Positions 9,201 through 14,370 of a stretch of DNA of 20,760 nt are shown in pieces. The notes under the pieces were generated by a model. That model was not told the origin of the DNA, made no database searches, and saw only the letters and a list, made by a program, of their open reading frames with translations. Source of the DNA: a virus. The translations under genes and the position numbers were made by a program. Location of the stretch: positions 1 through 20,760 of IMG/VR virus record IMGVR_UViG_3300037504_000324. One strand, given 5' to 3'. Positions within the stretch are counted from its first letter, which is position 1. Each line of letters begins with the position of its first letter.

Positions 9201-9680
9201 GATCGATACCCGGACAATCGCCAGATGGTCTTCACCGATGACGAGGGTAATTTATTAGCAAAAGAAGATTATCGCGGGAGTGCCGCGGTAATTAACCTGA
9301 CAGCATTCTTTCCATTTGCTTTTGTCGAGGTTGCGACATGGCCGTCATCCTCTACATCATCGGCACCGGCGGCATTTACCATCCCGACAACGATCAATAA
9401 TCGCCTCGTGTATGCGGCAGGATCAGCCGGGCCGACAGCATCGGGCATTTACGAGGTGACAAACCCGTTCAGCGCGTCGCCAGGCTATAGCATTGTAGCG
9501 CTCTCTGGCGAAACGATTGGATGGATACGAGCAGATCGGGCGACGAATAGCCTGGTGTCACTCATGCTCGATTTCTCTGGTACGCCGGAAGTCGGGATTT
9601 GGAACGGCGCCACAGTGTCGCGGGTTGACGTGTCGTCACTCTCGAATATCGCGGCGCTGGTGGAGGTTGTCAAACAATAA
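6240..9680 (+). CDS. Tail hub/spike protein with C-terminal propeller-like region
   Basis: A 1146-residue protein. The start is a TTG at 6240 in a TTGA overlap with the upstream stop, with GAGG at 6228-6231 as a ribosome binding site; an in-frame stop at 6234-6236 rules out an earlier start. Residues about 1-370 have the look of a tail hub (gp27/gp44-like): a VYIDGVYYRC entry, a VFVGF-like domain (RRFFTGFADQPVV), then ILGQIDKPLSSD and a sheet-rich remainder. A PGYPEEPP linker precedes a PKD/Ig-like domain (about 385-475). The rest contains two clear Asp-box motifs, STDEGASF (570-577) and SFDGGASW (610-617), typical of sialidase/BNR-type beta-propellers. It therefore probably combines the hub at the tail tip with a receptor- or glycan-binding head. 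Propeller completeness and any enzymatic activity cannot be judged here. Confidence 0.7.
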   Translation: MTIPFPVTDRHVTWNAAVYIDGVYYRCVTFPRRRIGYNQQRSNCTVVLDRYVEITTGEPLSAYVVINAAGVDGVTARRRFFTGFADQPVVSVAPFGFRLTLIDILGQIDKPLSSDLTWNDRPFTDAVTDLLTDAGIDSALIGDIYDPGTDFNLCPVESITLEAGAENVAKLIDELMKFASCAIWVTPGGVIRVSYDLDIPQETGAHTYIYGDPTGDQRGIYAGYSDEAGSFESVIAGWVARGRKLSDGTTPNFTFTATGVSGKTGSGTYRFAQSNAVCELIAKRETAKGIRAKRTLQIPCAMDADLLPATTITLDIPNRQGYVVATTAIVRSADTSQGTMTLNCSLGVPDLTGTGFSDDDKEKIGITDPGYPEEPPLFVDFTLTVDTEPIDTGAGLADRLFVHVDATQSDDGTRTWTVTGATPTPSTPVTGNTASFVLDTGDPTSVTISLEVDDGVKTPQSISKSLDTVDVQSLFRPLSTATGSNGHRLLTVDGWTAHTRAGQTCTAVSKFNPNGAWSGWDDGALYQWLYPDPTALIWTHPSNTQIDVIWIPEEEQTIVLVAAGSDLYLSTDEGASFTLLRSNAAIADVSTPPDNADYIRICEGANVLESFDGGASWATAIAGAGGSTAEQLADAPWGNAAAFSSAGSSTDALKIQQGYTVDWSAVGAAPTSLTAITPLATEPGYIAGDASGNLYLLLQNGVNFDATDIGTNTSGNTASLLRDGAVGGDSPFNDLCYIGDVGTGTNQGTLKIINNDITTLLRIDDVSTATTAIGYLPVGATKLEFAYMFFLAQQGVASAGIYEYNSATGGTPTLRNSGIPAALTHVLWLSGNPINTDELIAVIHAGAAASVSDSGGKLRTGTTSHSPLWRYTISTQTWSEIVISVSSTVSGNLYRADYDPETLGRWVSNVETTGYDVYALIGTDLTGSETTVAATSPLRYLSFGPGQDGDLVLSQNFPLDRVAYLTSSGTLVEPSPAGGADNAWFLADRYPDNRQMVFTDDEGNLLAKEDYRGSAAVINLTAFFPFAFVEVATWPSSSTSSAPAAFTIPTTINNRLVYAAGSAGPTASGIYEVTNPFSASPGYSIVALSGETIGWIRADRATNSLVSLMLDFSGTPEVGIWNGATVSRVDVSSLSNIAALVEVVKQ

Positions 9681-11023
9681 TGGATTTTCAGCAGCGCGCC
9701 GCAGAGATTGAGCGCAAAAGGCAACAGCGCATTCAGCGCGATCAGGACGAGCAAACCGACGCGGTGTTGGCACAGGCGAACGATATTGCTGAAAACGTCG
9801 TTAACTCTGCCGGTATCCGGCTCAACCAACTCCTCCAGACAGGCGCCACAGCGGGCCAGGTCGTCACGTGGGACGCTGTAGCAGGCGAGTGGGTGCCCGA
9901 TGATGCGTCAAGTTTGATAGATCCGACGACAACCGAAGGGGATGTTATTTACCGCGACGGCTCTGGGTTGCAGCGGCTCGGCATCGGCACAGCAGGGCAG
10001 CGGCTCACCGTCAACAGCGCAGAGACGGCGCCGGAATGGGCTGATGACACGGCATTTCGAAATATTGTGCTCAATCCGAATGGGGCTATTACACAGAGGT
10101 TGGACACTCCTACTACGTCTACAACAATAGATGATACTGACTATGGTTATGATCGTTGGAAAATATTATCAGAGATTGCTAATAGCGTAGATATACAACG
10201 CATCGGTGGCAATACACAAAGATATGCGGCAAGGTTGGGTCAGGTTGATTCCACATCCCAACAAATAGGAACGGTACAGTATATAGAGGGGGTAAACTGC
10301 CAACACCTGAGAAGCAATGAAGTGACGCTATCCGGATCTTTGCGTTGCAGTGCTAATGTGACAATAAAAGTAGTTGTTGTGCAATGGGGTGGCACCGAGG
10401 ATGTTATAACAAACGATCTCATATCCTCCTGGGGTTCTACCGTAACACTTGCCGCTAATTTTACTGTAGCAGGGACAGAGGGGTCTGTCAGTCTGACTGC
10501 GAATACATGGCAAGATTTCAGTCATACCGTTACGTTAAATAGTAGTTTTAATAATCTCTGTGTATTGCTTTATGTGACAACTGACATAGCACAAAACACT
10601 CTACTGGATTATGAGACGATAAAGGTAAGCGAAGGTAACTTTACCACACCATTCGAGCCGCGCCCGATTGGTATGGAGCTTGCGCTGTGTCAATGGTATT
10701 TTGAACGCATACGAGCCGAAGATCCAAGCGGCATATTGCCCGGCAGTACAGGCAGGGTTCAGACCTCCACAGAAGCCAGGATACCGTATGCATTTACTGA
10801 GAAACGAGTGGCCCCATCCATTACAAGCACCACTGATGGTTTTGATGTTCAACAGGTAACGTCAGGGACGAATGATCCTGTCTTGACTTTTGGGCCGATA
10901 TCAACACGAGGTTGTCAAATAACCGTTACCATTACCGGCACGATGACAGTAGGTGAAGCCATCTACCTCAGAGAAAGTTCTAGCGTCACTGGTGCTGTTA
11001 TTGACATAGATGCGGAGTTATAG
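9680..11023 (+). CDS. Tail fibre / receptor-binding protein
   Basis: A 447-residue fibre starting at a TAATG overlap. The N-terminus is a charged, Gln-rich helix (about 1-40) that may trimerise. Residues about 50-115 carry the usual fibre-linker pattern GQVVTWDAVAGEWVPDD and GDVIYRDGSGLQRLGIGTAGQRL, then the receptor-binding body. GMELALCQWYFER (about 331-343), preceded by PRPI, is a motif common near the C-terminal end of phage fibres with a carbohydrate-binding head. From about 10065 the base composition drops sharply: by hand count, 20 G+C among the 60 bases of 10141-10200 against 43 for 9841-9900. The C-terminal two-thirds is therefore probably a horizontally acquired domain joined to a resident stem. 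Whether the protein trimerises is inferred. Confidence 0.7.
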   Translation: MDFQQRAAEIERKRQQRIQRDQDEQTDAVLAQANDIAENVVNSAGIRLNQLLQTGATAGQVVTWDAVAGEWVPDDASSLIDPTTTEGDVIYRDGSGLQRLGIGTAGQRLTVNSAETAPEWADDTAFRNIVLNPNGAITQRLDTPTTSTTIDDTDYGYDRWKILSEIANSVDIQRIGGNTQRYAARLGQVDSTSQQIGTVQYIEGVNCQHLRSNEVTLSGSLRCSANVTIKVVVVQWGGTEDVITNDLISSWGSTVTLAANFTVAGTEGSVSLTANTWQDFSHTVTLNSSFNNLCVLLYVTTDIAQNTLLDYETIKVSEGNFTTPFEPRPIGMELALCQWYFERIRAEDPSGILPGSTGRVQTSTEARIPYAFTEKRVAPSITSTTDGFDVQQVTSGTNDPVLTFGPISTRGCQITVTITGTMTVGEAIYLRESSSVTGAVIDIDAEL

Positions 11024-11025
11024 CC

Positions 11026-11250
11026 ATGTACCAACTCCTCGAAGGCGGCGGCGGGTACCACGTTCCAAGCGGGCGTCACATTCCAGACGAGCCGCGCAAT
11101 CGACACTGGCAGGAGTATCAGCGATGGCTCGCAGCAGGCAACACGCCGGAACTGGCGCCGTCTGCCGTGCGCGAACCGCAACCGTTTCGGATGATGCGCC
11201 CGGCTGGTGTGGCGCGGGAGTTCTATCAGAGAGAGAGGATCTATGGATAA
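11026..11250 (+). CDS. Small fibre-associated protein, function unknown
   Basis: A 74-residue protein with an ATG at 11026, 2 bases after the fibre stop. The IPDEPRNRHWQEYQRWLAAGNTPE segment matches a pattern (h-W-x-x-Y-x-x-W-L-x-x-G-N-x-P) seen in small phage tail and fibre-associated proteins, sometimes as the C-terminal part of a longer fibre-assembly protein. It is basic and has no membrane segment. It directly follows the fibre gene and overlaps the next small gene, so a role in fibre assembly or fibre-tip structure is plausible but not shown. Confidence 0.65.
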   Translation: MYQLLEGGGGYHVPSGRHIPDEPRNRHWQEYQRWLAAGNTPELAPSAVREPQPFRMMRPAGVAREFYQRERIYG

Positions 11251-11533
11251 GGCAACATTAGTACAATCGATGGTCAATTCAGGCACGGCGATTGCACAGG
11301 CACACGAGGCACTCCAGGCGGCGTACAGCATCTACTTTGACAACGGCTACAACAGTGGGGGCGCGCTTCCGATTAGCGACGCCGATTTGACTGGCGCAGG
11401 GTTCCCATTCACGGCGGCGCAGTTGGGAAGCCTGGTAACGTTCGCAGAGCAGTTAAATAACCTTATGGAAGGGCAGGCGACGACACCGGCAGATTACAGC
11501 GCGACGTTGAATGTTATTCGGAGTGTGGTATAA
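11243..11533 (+). CDS. Small phage protein at the end of the tail operon, function unknown
   Basis: A 96-residue protein. The frame is open from a GTG at 11207, but the ATG at 11243 (MDKATLVQSMVNSG) is the better start: it overlaps the preceding stop and follows a GAGAGAGAGGA-type ribosome binding site at 11230-11240. The sequence is a short helical N-terminus, then YSIYFDNGYNSGGALPISDADLTGAGFPFTAAQLGSLVTFAEQLNNLM, resembling small proteins found at the end of siphovirus tail modules (TLNxIR ending). I cannot assign a function. The stop codon is part of a promoter-like TATAAT for the downstream short RNA region. Confidence 0.65.
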   Translation: MDKATLVQSMVNSGTAIAQAHEALQAAYSIYFDNGYNSGGALPISDADLTGAGFPFTAAQLGSLVTFAEQLNNLMEGQATTPADYSATLNVIRSVV

Positions 11534-11534
11534 T
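11507..11534 (+). promoter_or_regulatory. Sigma70-type promoter P1 (TTGAAT - 16 bp - TATAAT, extended -10)
   Basis: TTGAAT at 11507-11512, a 16-base spacer and TATAAT at 11529-11534, preceded by TGG (extended -10). It overlaps the 3' end of the upstream gene, so it would transcribe the short RNA region ending at the terminator at 11577-11606. A second TATAAT with a similar surrounding sequence follows at 11611. Confidence 0.55.
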
Positions 11535-11540
11535 AGCCCT

Positions 11541-11606
11541 GTGGATGATACTTCCTGATGCTACCTTCACCGCGAGACGCCGCCCTAGAGAGAGGGGCGG
11601 CGTTTT
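11541..11606 (+). ncRNA. Candidate short RNA 1, from promoter P1 to intrinsic terminator
   Basis: Predicted transcript of about 65 bases starting 7 bases after the P1 -10 box and ending in the intrinsic terminator (stem 11577-11585/11595-11603, then TTTT). It has no good reading frame and contains a CTACCTTCACC stretch that resembles an anti-Shine-Dalgarno. This is inferred only from the promoter, spacing and terminator; it could equally be a read-through leader or decay product of the operon end. Confidence 0.3.
11577..11606 (+). terminator. Intrinsic terminator T1 for the late operon
   Basis: A 9-bp GC-rich stem ACGCCGCCC (11577-11585) with GGGCGGCGT (11595-11603), a 9-base loop and a T run starting at 11603. 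It ends the rightward late operon and the candidate short RNA 1. Confidence 0.85.
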
Positions 11607-11607
11607 G

Positions 11608-11616
11608 TGTTATAAT
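11608..11616 (+). promoter_or_regulatory. Extended -10 promoter-like element P2 (TGTTATAAT)
   Basis: TGTTATAAT at 11608-11616, directly after terminator T1, without a recognisable -35. The sequence around it (TGTGTTATAATGGGGCTGTG) matches the P1 region (TGTGGTATAATAGCCCTGTG) at 16 of 20 positions. It could start the candidate short RNA 2. Confidence 0.35.
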
Positions 11617-11622
11617 GGGGCT

Positions 11623-11695
11623 GTGCCATCGGATATGGCGCAATGCATGTGGAAAGCAGGGCGCGGCGGGAGCATACCCTCGCCGCGCTTTGTGT
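11623..11695 (+). ncRNA. Candidate short RNA 2, from P2 to terminator T2
   Basis: Predicted transcript of about 70 bases with a GCCAT/ATGGC hairpin near its 5' end, ending in the GC-rich terminator T2. It is supported only by the P2 -10 element, the hairpins and the length; there is no -35. Confidence 0.2.
11661..11695 (+). terminator. Intrinsic terminator T2
   Basis: An 8-bp stem GCGCGGCG (11661-11668) with CGCCGCGC (11681-11688), loop 11669-11680, followed by TTTGTGTT, as after T1. The U-tail points rightward, so it protects the convergent leftward genes from read-through. On the minus strand no comparable T run follows, so it is weak in that direction. Confidence 0.7.
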
Positions 11696-11699
11696 TGTC

Positions 11700-11984
11700 T
11701 TAAATAACCAACGCCCGACGCAAGGTGTCAAACTGCAACTTGCTCAGATTTATTTCCTGGATAATGTCACCATTACTATCCAGGATATCCACGCTATAGC
11801 GGCTAACAATGTTTGGTTGCTCGCCAAACACATATGCCTGTCGGAGCGTCTGGCAGCATCCAACGTATGGGCCATCGGGGAATGTTACTGCGTCGTCACA
11901 AATGAACGTGTTGTTTTCCACATCTGTCTCAACCAGACGCAGCGCGTGTGCGGTTGTGTTGAGAAAATGAAGGTCGGGTTTCAT
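11700..11984 (-). CDS. Small protein, function unknown
   Basis: A 94-residue protein starting with MKPDLHFLNTTAHALRLVETD, behind an AGAGAGGA-type ribosome binding site. It has a beta-rich middle (FICDDAVTFPDGPYVGCCQTLRQAYVFG, three Cys) and ends with LSKLQFDTLRRALVI. No membrane segment or domain is recognised. It is the last gene of the three-gene leftward operon that starts at the promoter/operator at 12837-12863. Its stop is at 11700-11702, next to terminator T2. Confidence 0.6.
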   Translation of the reverse strand: MKPDLHFLNTTAHALRLVETDVENNTFICDDAVTFPDGPYVGCCQTLRQAYVFGEQPNIVSRYSVDILDSNGDIIQEINLSKLQFDTLRRALVI

Positions 11985-11994
11985 AATGTCCTCT

Positions 11995-12396
11995 CTACTC
12001 CACCGCTTCTGCCGCCTGCTCTCGCACCGTCTGTGCCCATTCGATCAGGCCCCGTTCTTCGCTTGTCGCAATTACCTGCCAGGACGTGGAATGGCACCAA
12101 TCGTAGTCAATAAGTTCATGCCAATATGGACGAAGCTTGGGCGAGTTCTGGACGCGGGTTTTTGCGATGATCTTGTATGCCTCGATATCGCCATCCTCCA
12201 GATGGTACGCCTTGCGTACCTTTGGATGACGGGCGCGCAATGCTTCTCGAAAACCCGGCTCGCTCAACATTGGCGGGCCATCCTCTACCCATGCATCTCG
12301 CAGAGCGCGGCGCGTGAACTGCAAAACACGTCCAATCAAATCGCCATCCTGATCTACCATCTCTGAGCCGTAACGGTGTTCGATTGCGTAAAACAT
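11995..12396 (-). CDS. Small protein, function unknown
   Basis: A 133-residue protein starting with MFYAIEHRYGSEMVDQDGDLIGRVLQFTRRALRDAWV. The frame is open to 12573, but the ATG at 12396 is well supported: AGGAGG at 12400-12406, and an adjacent hairpin (12409-12429) that would fit a short intergenic leader. It is acidic-basic mixed, has no membrane segment and ends in IEWAQTVREQAAEAVE. It is the middle gene of the small leftward operon. No function is recognised. Confidence 0.65.
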   Translation of the reverse strand: MFYAIEHRYGSEMVDQDGDLIGRVLQFTRRALRDAWVEDGPPMLSEPGFREALRARHPKVRKAYHLEDGDIEAYKIIAKTRVQNSPKLRPYWHELIDYDWCHSTSWQVIATSEERGLIEWAQTVREQAAEAVE

Positions 12397-12408
12397 TCTA
12401 TCCTCCTG

Positions 12409-12429
12409 GCCCGTTACAATGCCACGGGC
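12409..12429 (-). other. Hairpin just upstream of a ribosome binding site
   Basis: GCCCGT (12409-12414) pairs with ACGGGC (12424-12429) around a 9-base loop. In the minus transcript it sits 2 bases before the AGGAGG that starts the gene ending at 11995. It could affect translation or mRNA stability; there is no T run, so it is not a terminator. Confidence 0.4.
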
Positions 12430-12452
12430 GGGGCTACTATGTGTGTGGTCAT

Positions 12453-12812
12453 CTACATCCACCGTTCGCCTGCATTCCAACGATCCACCAATTCCTGTAC
12501 TTCCGCTTCTGTTTTGTTGAAATACTTCAACGTCTGCGGGTTTGTGTGCAAAACCAGCTTGCCAGTGTCCCAATCGGGCTTAGCGAAAATGCCTGCCACT
12601 TCCTGGTAAATCGAACGCTTGCCTTCGGGAACCTCGGCCCATTCGCGCAGGCCGATTTTCTGGCGATGCACACGGGTGGTGCGGGTCTTTTTGCTTGTGC
12701 TGCCGAACTCGCCTTTGATTGTGTTTTCGCTGCTGGGAAGAAACTGACCGCCCTGATAAAATTCACCGTTCTTACCGTACTGTCCGCCTGCCTTTGCTTT
12801 GCCGTTTGCCAT
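12453..12812 (-). CDS. Small basic protein, function unknown
   Basis: A 119-residue protein starting with MANGKAKAGGQYGKNGEFYQGGQFLPSSEN. The frame is open upstream to 12929, but the ATG at 12812 has AAGGAG 8 bases before it and gives a sensible N-terminus rich in Gly, Tyr, Phe and Lys. The middle is basic (KKTRTTRVHRQKI) and the C-terminus ends in an EVQELVDRWNAGE helix. The N-terminal GG-QFLPSS pattern occurs in many phage and plasmid hypothetical proteins. It is the first gene behind the shared promoter/operator, so it is likely an early, regulated gene. Confidence 0.65.
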   Translation of the reverse strand: MANGKAKAGGQYGKNGEFYQGGQFLPSSENTIKGEFGSTSKKTRTTRVHRQKIGLREWAEVPEGKRSIYQEVAGIFAKPDWDTGKLVLHTNPQTLKYFNKTEAEVQELVDRWNAGERWM

Positions 12813-12836
12813 TGTTTTGTCTCCTTGTGTGTGTTC

Positions 12837-12863
12837 GTTGTCTCTCAACTGACTCCAGTATAC
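12837..12863 (-). promoter_or_regulatory. Promoter/operator element, copy 1 (shared with 18210-18236)
   Basis: In plus-strand reading: GTTGTCTCTCAACTGAC (12837-12853), three variable bases, then AGTATAC (12857-12863). Read on the minus strand this is a GTATACT -10-like element followed by a small palindrome GTTG-AGAGA-CAAC near the expected transcript start. Copy 2 is identical at 24 of 27 positions, and both lie exactly 24 bases before the start codon. No good -35 is visible. Confidence 0.65.
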
Positions 12864-12879
12864 TCCAGATGCGTCGCCA

Positions 12880-12923
12880 GTTCTATGATAAATGCCTGAT
12901 AAATACCTGATAGAATTATGATA
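12880..12923 (-). repeat. Iteron array: four tandem 11-bp units ending in TGATA
   Basis: Units (plus strand): GTTCTATGATA, AATGCCTGATA, AATACCTGATA, GAATTATGATA, with TGATA beginning at 12886, 12897, 12908 and 12919. The 11-bp period places the boxes on one face of the helix. The array lies directly upstream of the promoter/operator copy 1, so an activator or repressor site is likely. An iteron-type origin is an alternative, but no Rep gene is seen. Confidence 0.65.
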
Positions 12924-12943
12924 CGACACAAGAGACAGGGCAA

Positions 12944-12969
12944 CAAAAAAGCCCGCGGGAGTGGCGGGC
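12944..12969 (-). terminator. Intrinsic terminator of the ParM-to-ASCH operon
   Basis: Read on the minus strand: stem GCCCGC / GCGGGC (12964-12969 with 12951-12956), a 7-base loop and then six Ts (12945-12950). It lies 37 bases after the ASCH gene stop and ends the leftward operon. Confidence 0.85.
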
Positions 12970-13005
12970 GGTGGCGGTGGCAGCAGTGGGAGTTGGCGAG
13001 GCGGG

Positions 13006-13500
13006 CTACGTCCTATCTACCCACTCCCATAGGCCCTGCCTGCCTGTTGCTGGGATGGGCGGATTAATCGGGCGCACGTCGGCCAGGAGCCAGGCGTAAC
13101 GCCCTGGGGTGTAATCGCCGAAGGCACGCTCGCTGTCTGCGCTAAAATAGACGACGTGACCGCGATAACTGCGTTGCACGCGATACCCATCAATAACAGC
13201 CTCTGTATTGGTAATACCGACAAGATTACACACCGCCACGATGACACCCAACGGCAACGGTAACGGAGTGGCATATCCAGGAATTTGTACAACATACCCG
13301 TGGTGAGCCAGGGCACGGGCGAATAACTCGGTATAGCAGAGTTCTATCAATCCATTGGTGCCGCCCACCGGCATCAAACTCTTCGCAGCGTGGATAGCGA
13401 GCGGGCCGCGATAGCGCGTGCTCCAGCTACGGGTTTCGATGCGTTTTGCGCCTATCGCTATTAGCGTGGCGTAGGGTTGCGTCAATGTCAGTGCCTTCAT
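13006..13500 (-). CDS. ASCH-domain (PUA-like) protein
   Basis: A 164-residue protein with AGGAGG 5 bases before the ATG. The N-terminus MKALTLTQPYATLIAIGAKRIETRSW carries the ASCH signature (QPxAxLIxxGxKxxExRxW), followed by GPLAIHA and, later, a GRYAWLLADVRPI strand and ATGRQGLWEW, typical of ASCH proteins. The domain has the PUA/RNA-binding-like fold and is thought to bind RNA or modified nucleotides; some members act on modified cytidines. Here it is the last gene of the operon that begins with parM. A role in RNA handling or translation control is inferred from family only. Confidence 0.75.
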   Translation of the reverse strand: MKALTLTQPYATLIAIGAKRIETRSWSTRYRGPLAIHAAKSLMPVGGTNGLIELCYTELFARALAHHGYVVQIPGYATPLPLPLGVIVAVCNLVGITNTEAVIDGYRVQRSYRGHVVYFSADSERAFGDYTPGRYAWLLADVRPINPPIPATGRQGLWEWVDRT

Positions 13501-13512
13501 ATATTCCTCCTC

Positions 13513-14370
13513 TTACGGCTTCACGGCTAGCATACATATCTCTGGCACAACGTTCTGGCGTGCAATGCTGTAGCCATCTGGCACGGCGCCGCTAAAGCAC
13601 TCGCACGCATCAGCATTGCACGCAATCGTCCAGCCGACCGAGATTGCCGTCGCTGCCACCTCAACCTCAACGCCTGCCGATGTTCGCACGGTGGCGGGCG
13701 GCAGTATGGGCGCGGCGGTAGCGGTTGGCGTGGGTGCCTGCACAGGCGGTGCAAGCGGTGCGGGTTGCTCTACGACAATGACATGCGGCGTCTGTGTTGG
13801 CGCTGGCGTCGGCTCTGCGAGATCGGGCGCCTCTATCCAGAGATGGCCGTCAATCTGGACATAGCGCCCGTATGTGCCGGTTACAGGCCCGCCGATGGGG
13901 ATATCCTGTGCATACTCCCCACCTGGCGCGTAGTATGCCGCGATCATCGGCACATTTGTCGGGGTAGCAGTGGGCGCCGTTGTGGGTGTCGGCTGGACGG
14001 CTACAGGCTCATTCTGTCGAGTGAGCGCCACGAACGACGCCACAGCAGCTACCACGAGCGCACACGCGATGCCTGCTACAATCCAGGGCATAGGGGTGCG
14101 GTACGTGCGTTGCGTGTGCACGCTCGCGGGCGCGGACGCGTGCATCTGTCCGTCTGTCTGGTTTGTCGCTGACACGGGTTCGTCGGCTGCCCACGCGCAT
14201 ACCTGCGCCGTACTAGAGTATCGCACGACGATATATCCTGCAATTTCCCATTCCCGAATTAAATTGCCCGCCTTTGTCTGTTTTATGTTAAGCACGCGCT
14301 GCAAGTCGGCGCGGCGCCATTCTCCATACAACTCGCGGCGGGCGGTGGCTAGTCGCTGATCGTCTGTCAT
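13513..14370 (-). CDS. HTH - membrane - Pro/Thr stalk protein
   Basis: A 285-residue single-pass membrane protein. Residues about 5-60 form a winged-helix-like DNA-binding region (ARRELYGEWRRADLQRVLNIKQTKAGNLIREWEIAGYIVV). Residues 95-117 (PWIVAGIACALVVAAVASFVALT) are a membrane span with no signal peptide cleavage site, so the N-terminus is probably cytoplasmic. Outside follows a Pro/Thr-rich stalk (QPTPTTAPTATPTNV; PTPAPTQTP; APTPTATAA), a short YVQIDGHLWIEA SH3-like segment and a Cys-containing C-terminus (CNADACECFSG). It overlaps the two-TM gene through ATGA and lies in the partition operon. It may couple DNA binding to the membrane, as in anchored transcription factors, or anchor the element; the function is not known. 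The stalk composition resembles Chloroflexota proteins. Confidence 0.6.
   Translation of the reverse strand: MTDDQRLATARRELYGEWRRADLQRVLNIKQTKAGNLIREWEIAGYIVVRYSSTAQVCAWAADEPVSATNQTDGQMHASAPASVHTQRTYRTPMPWIVAGIACALVVAAVASFVALTRQNEPVAVQPTPTTAPTATPTNVPMIAAYYAPGGEYAQDIPIGGPVTGTYGRYVQIDGHLWIEAPDLAEPTPAPTQTPHVIVVEQPAPLAPPVQAPTPTATAAPILPPATVRTSAGVEVEVAATAISVGWTIACNADACECFSGAVPDGYSIARQNVVPEICMLAVKP

Noticed and set aside
11643-12113. Plus-strand frame starting at ATG 11643 in the short-RNA region
   Set aside because: It has no ribosome binding site, crosses terminator T2 and then runs antisense to two minus-strand genes.
12384-12899. Plus-strand frame with hydrophobic C-terminus opposite the small leftward genes
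   Set aside because: It crosses two minus-strand genes with strong ribosome binding sites and also runs through the promoter/operator. The hydrophobicity comes from antisense reading of GC-rich codons.
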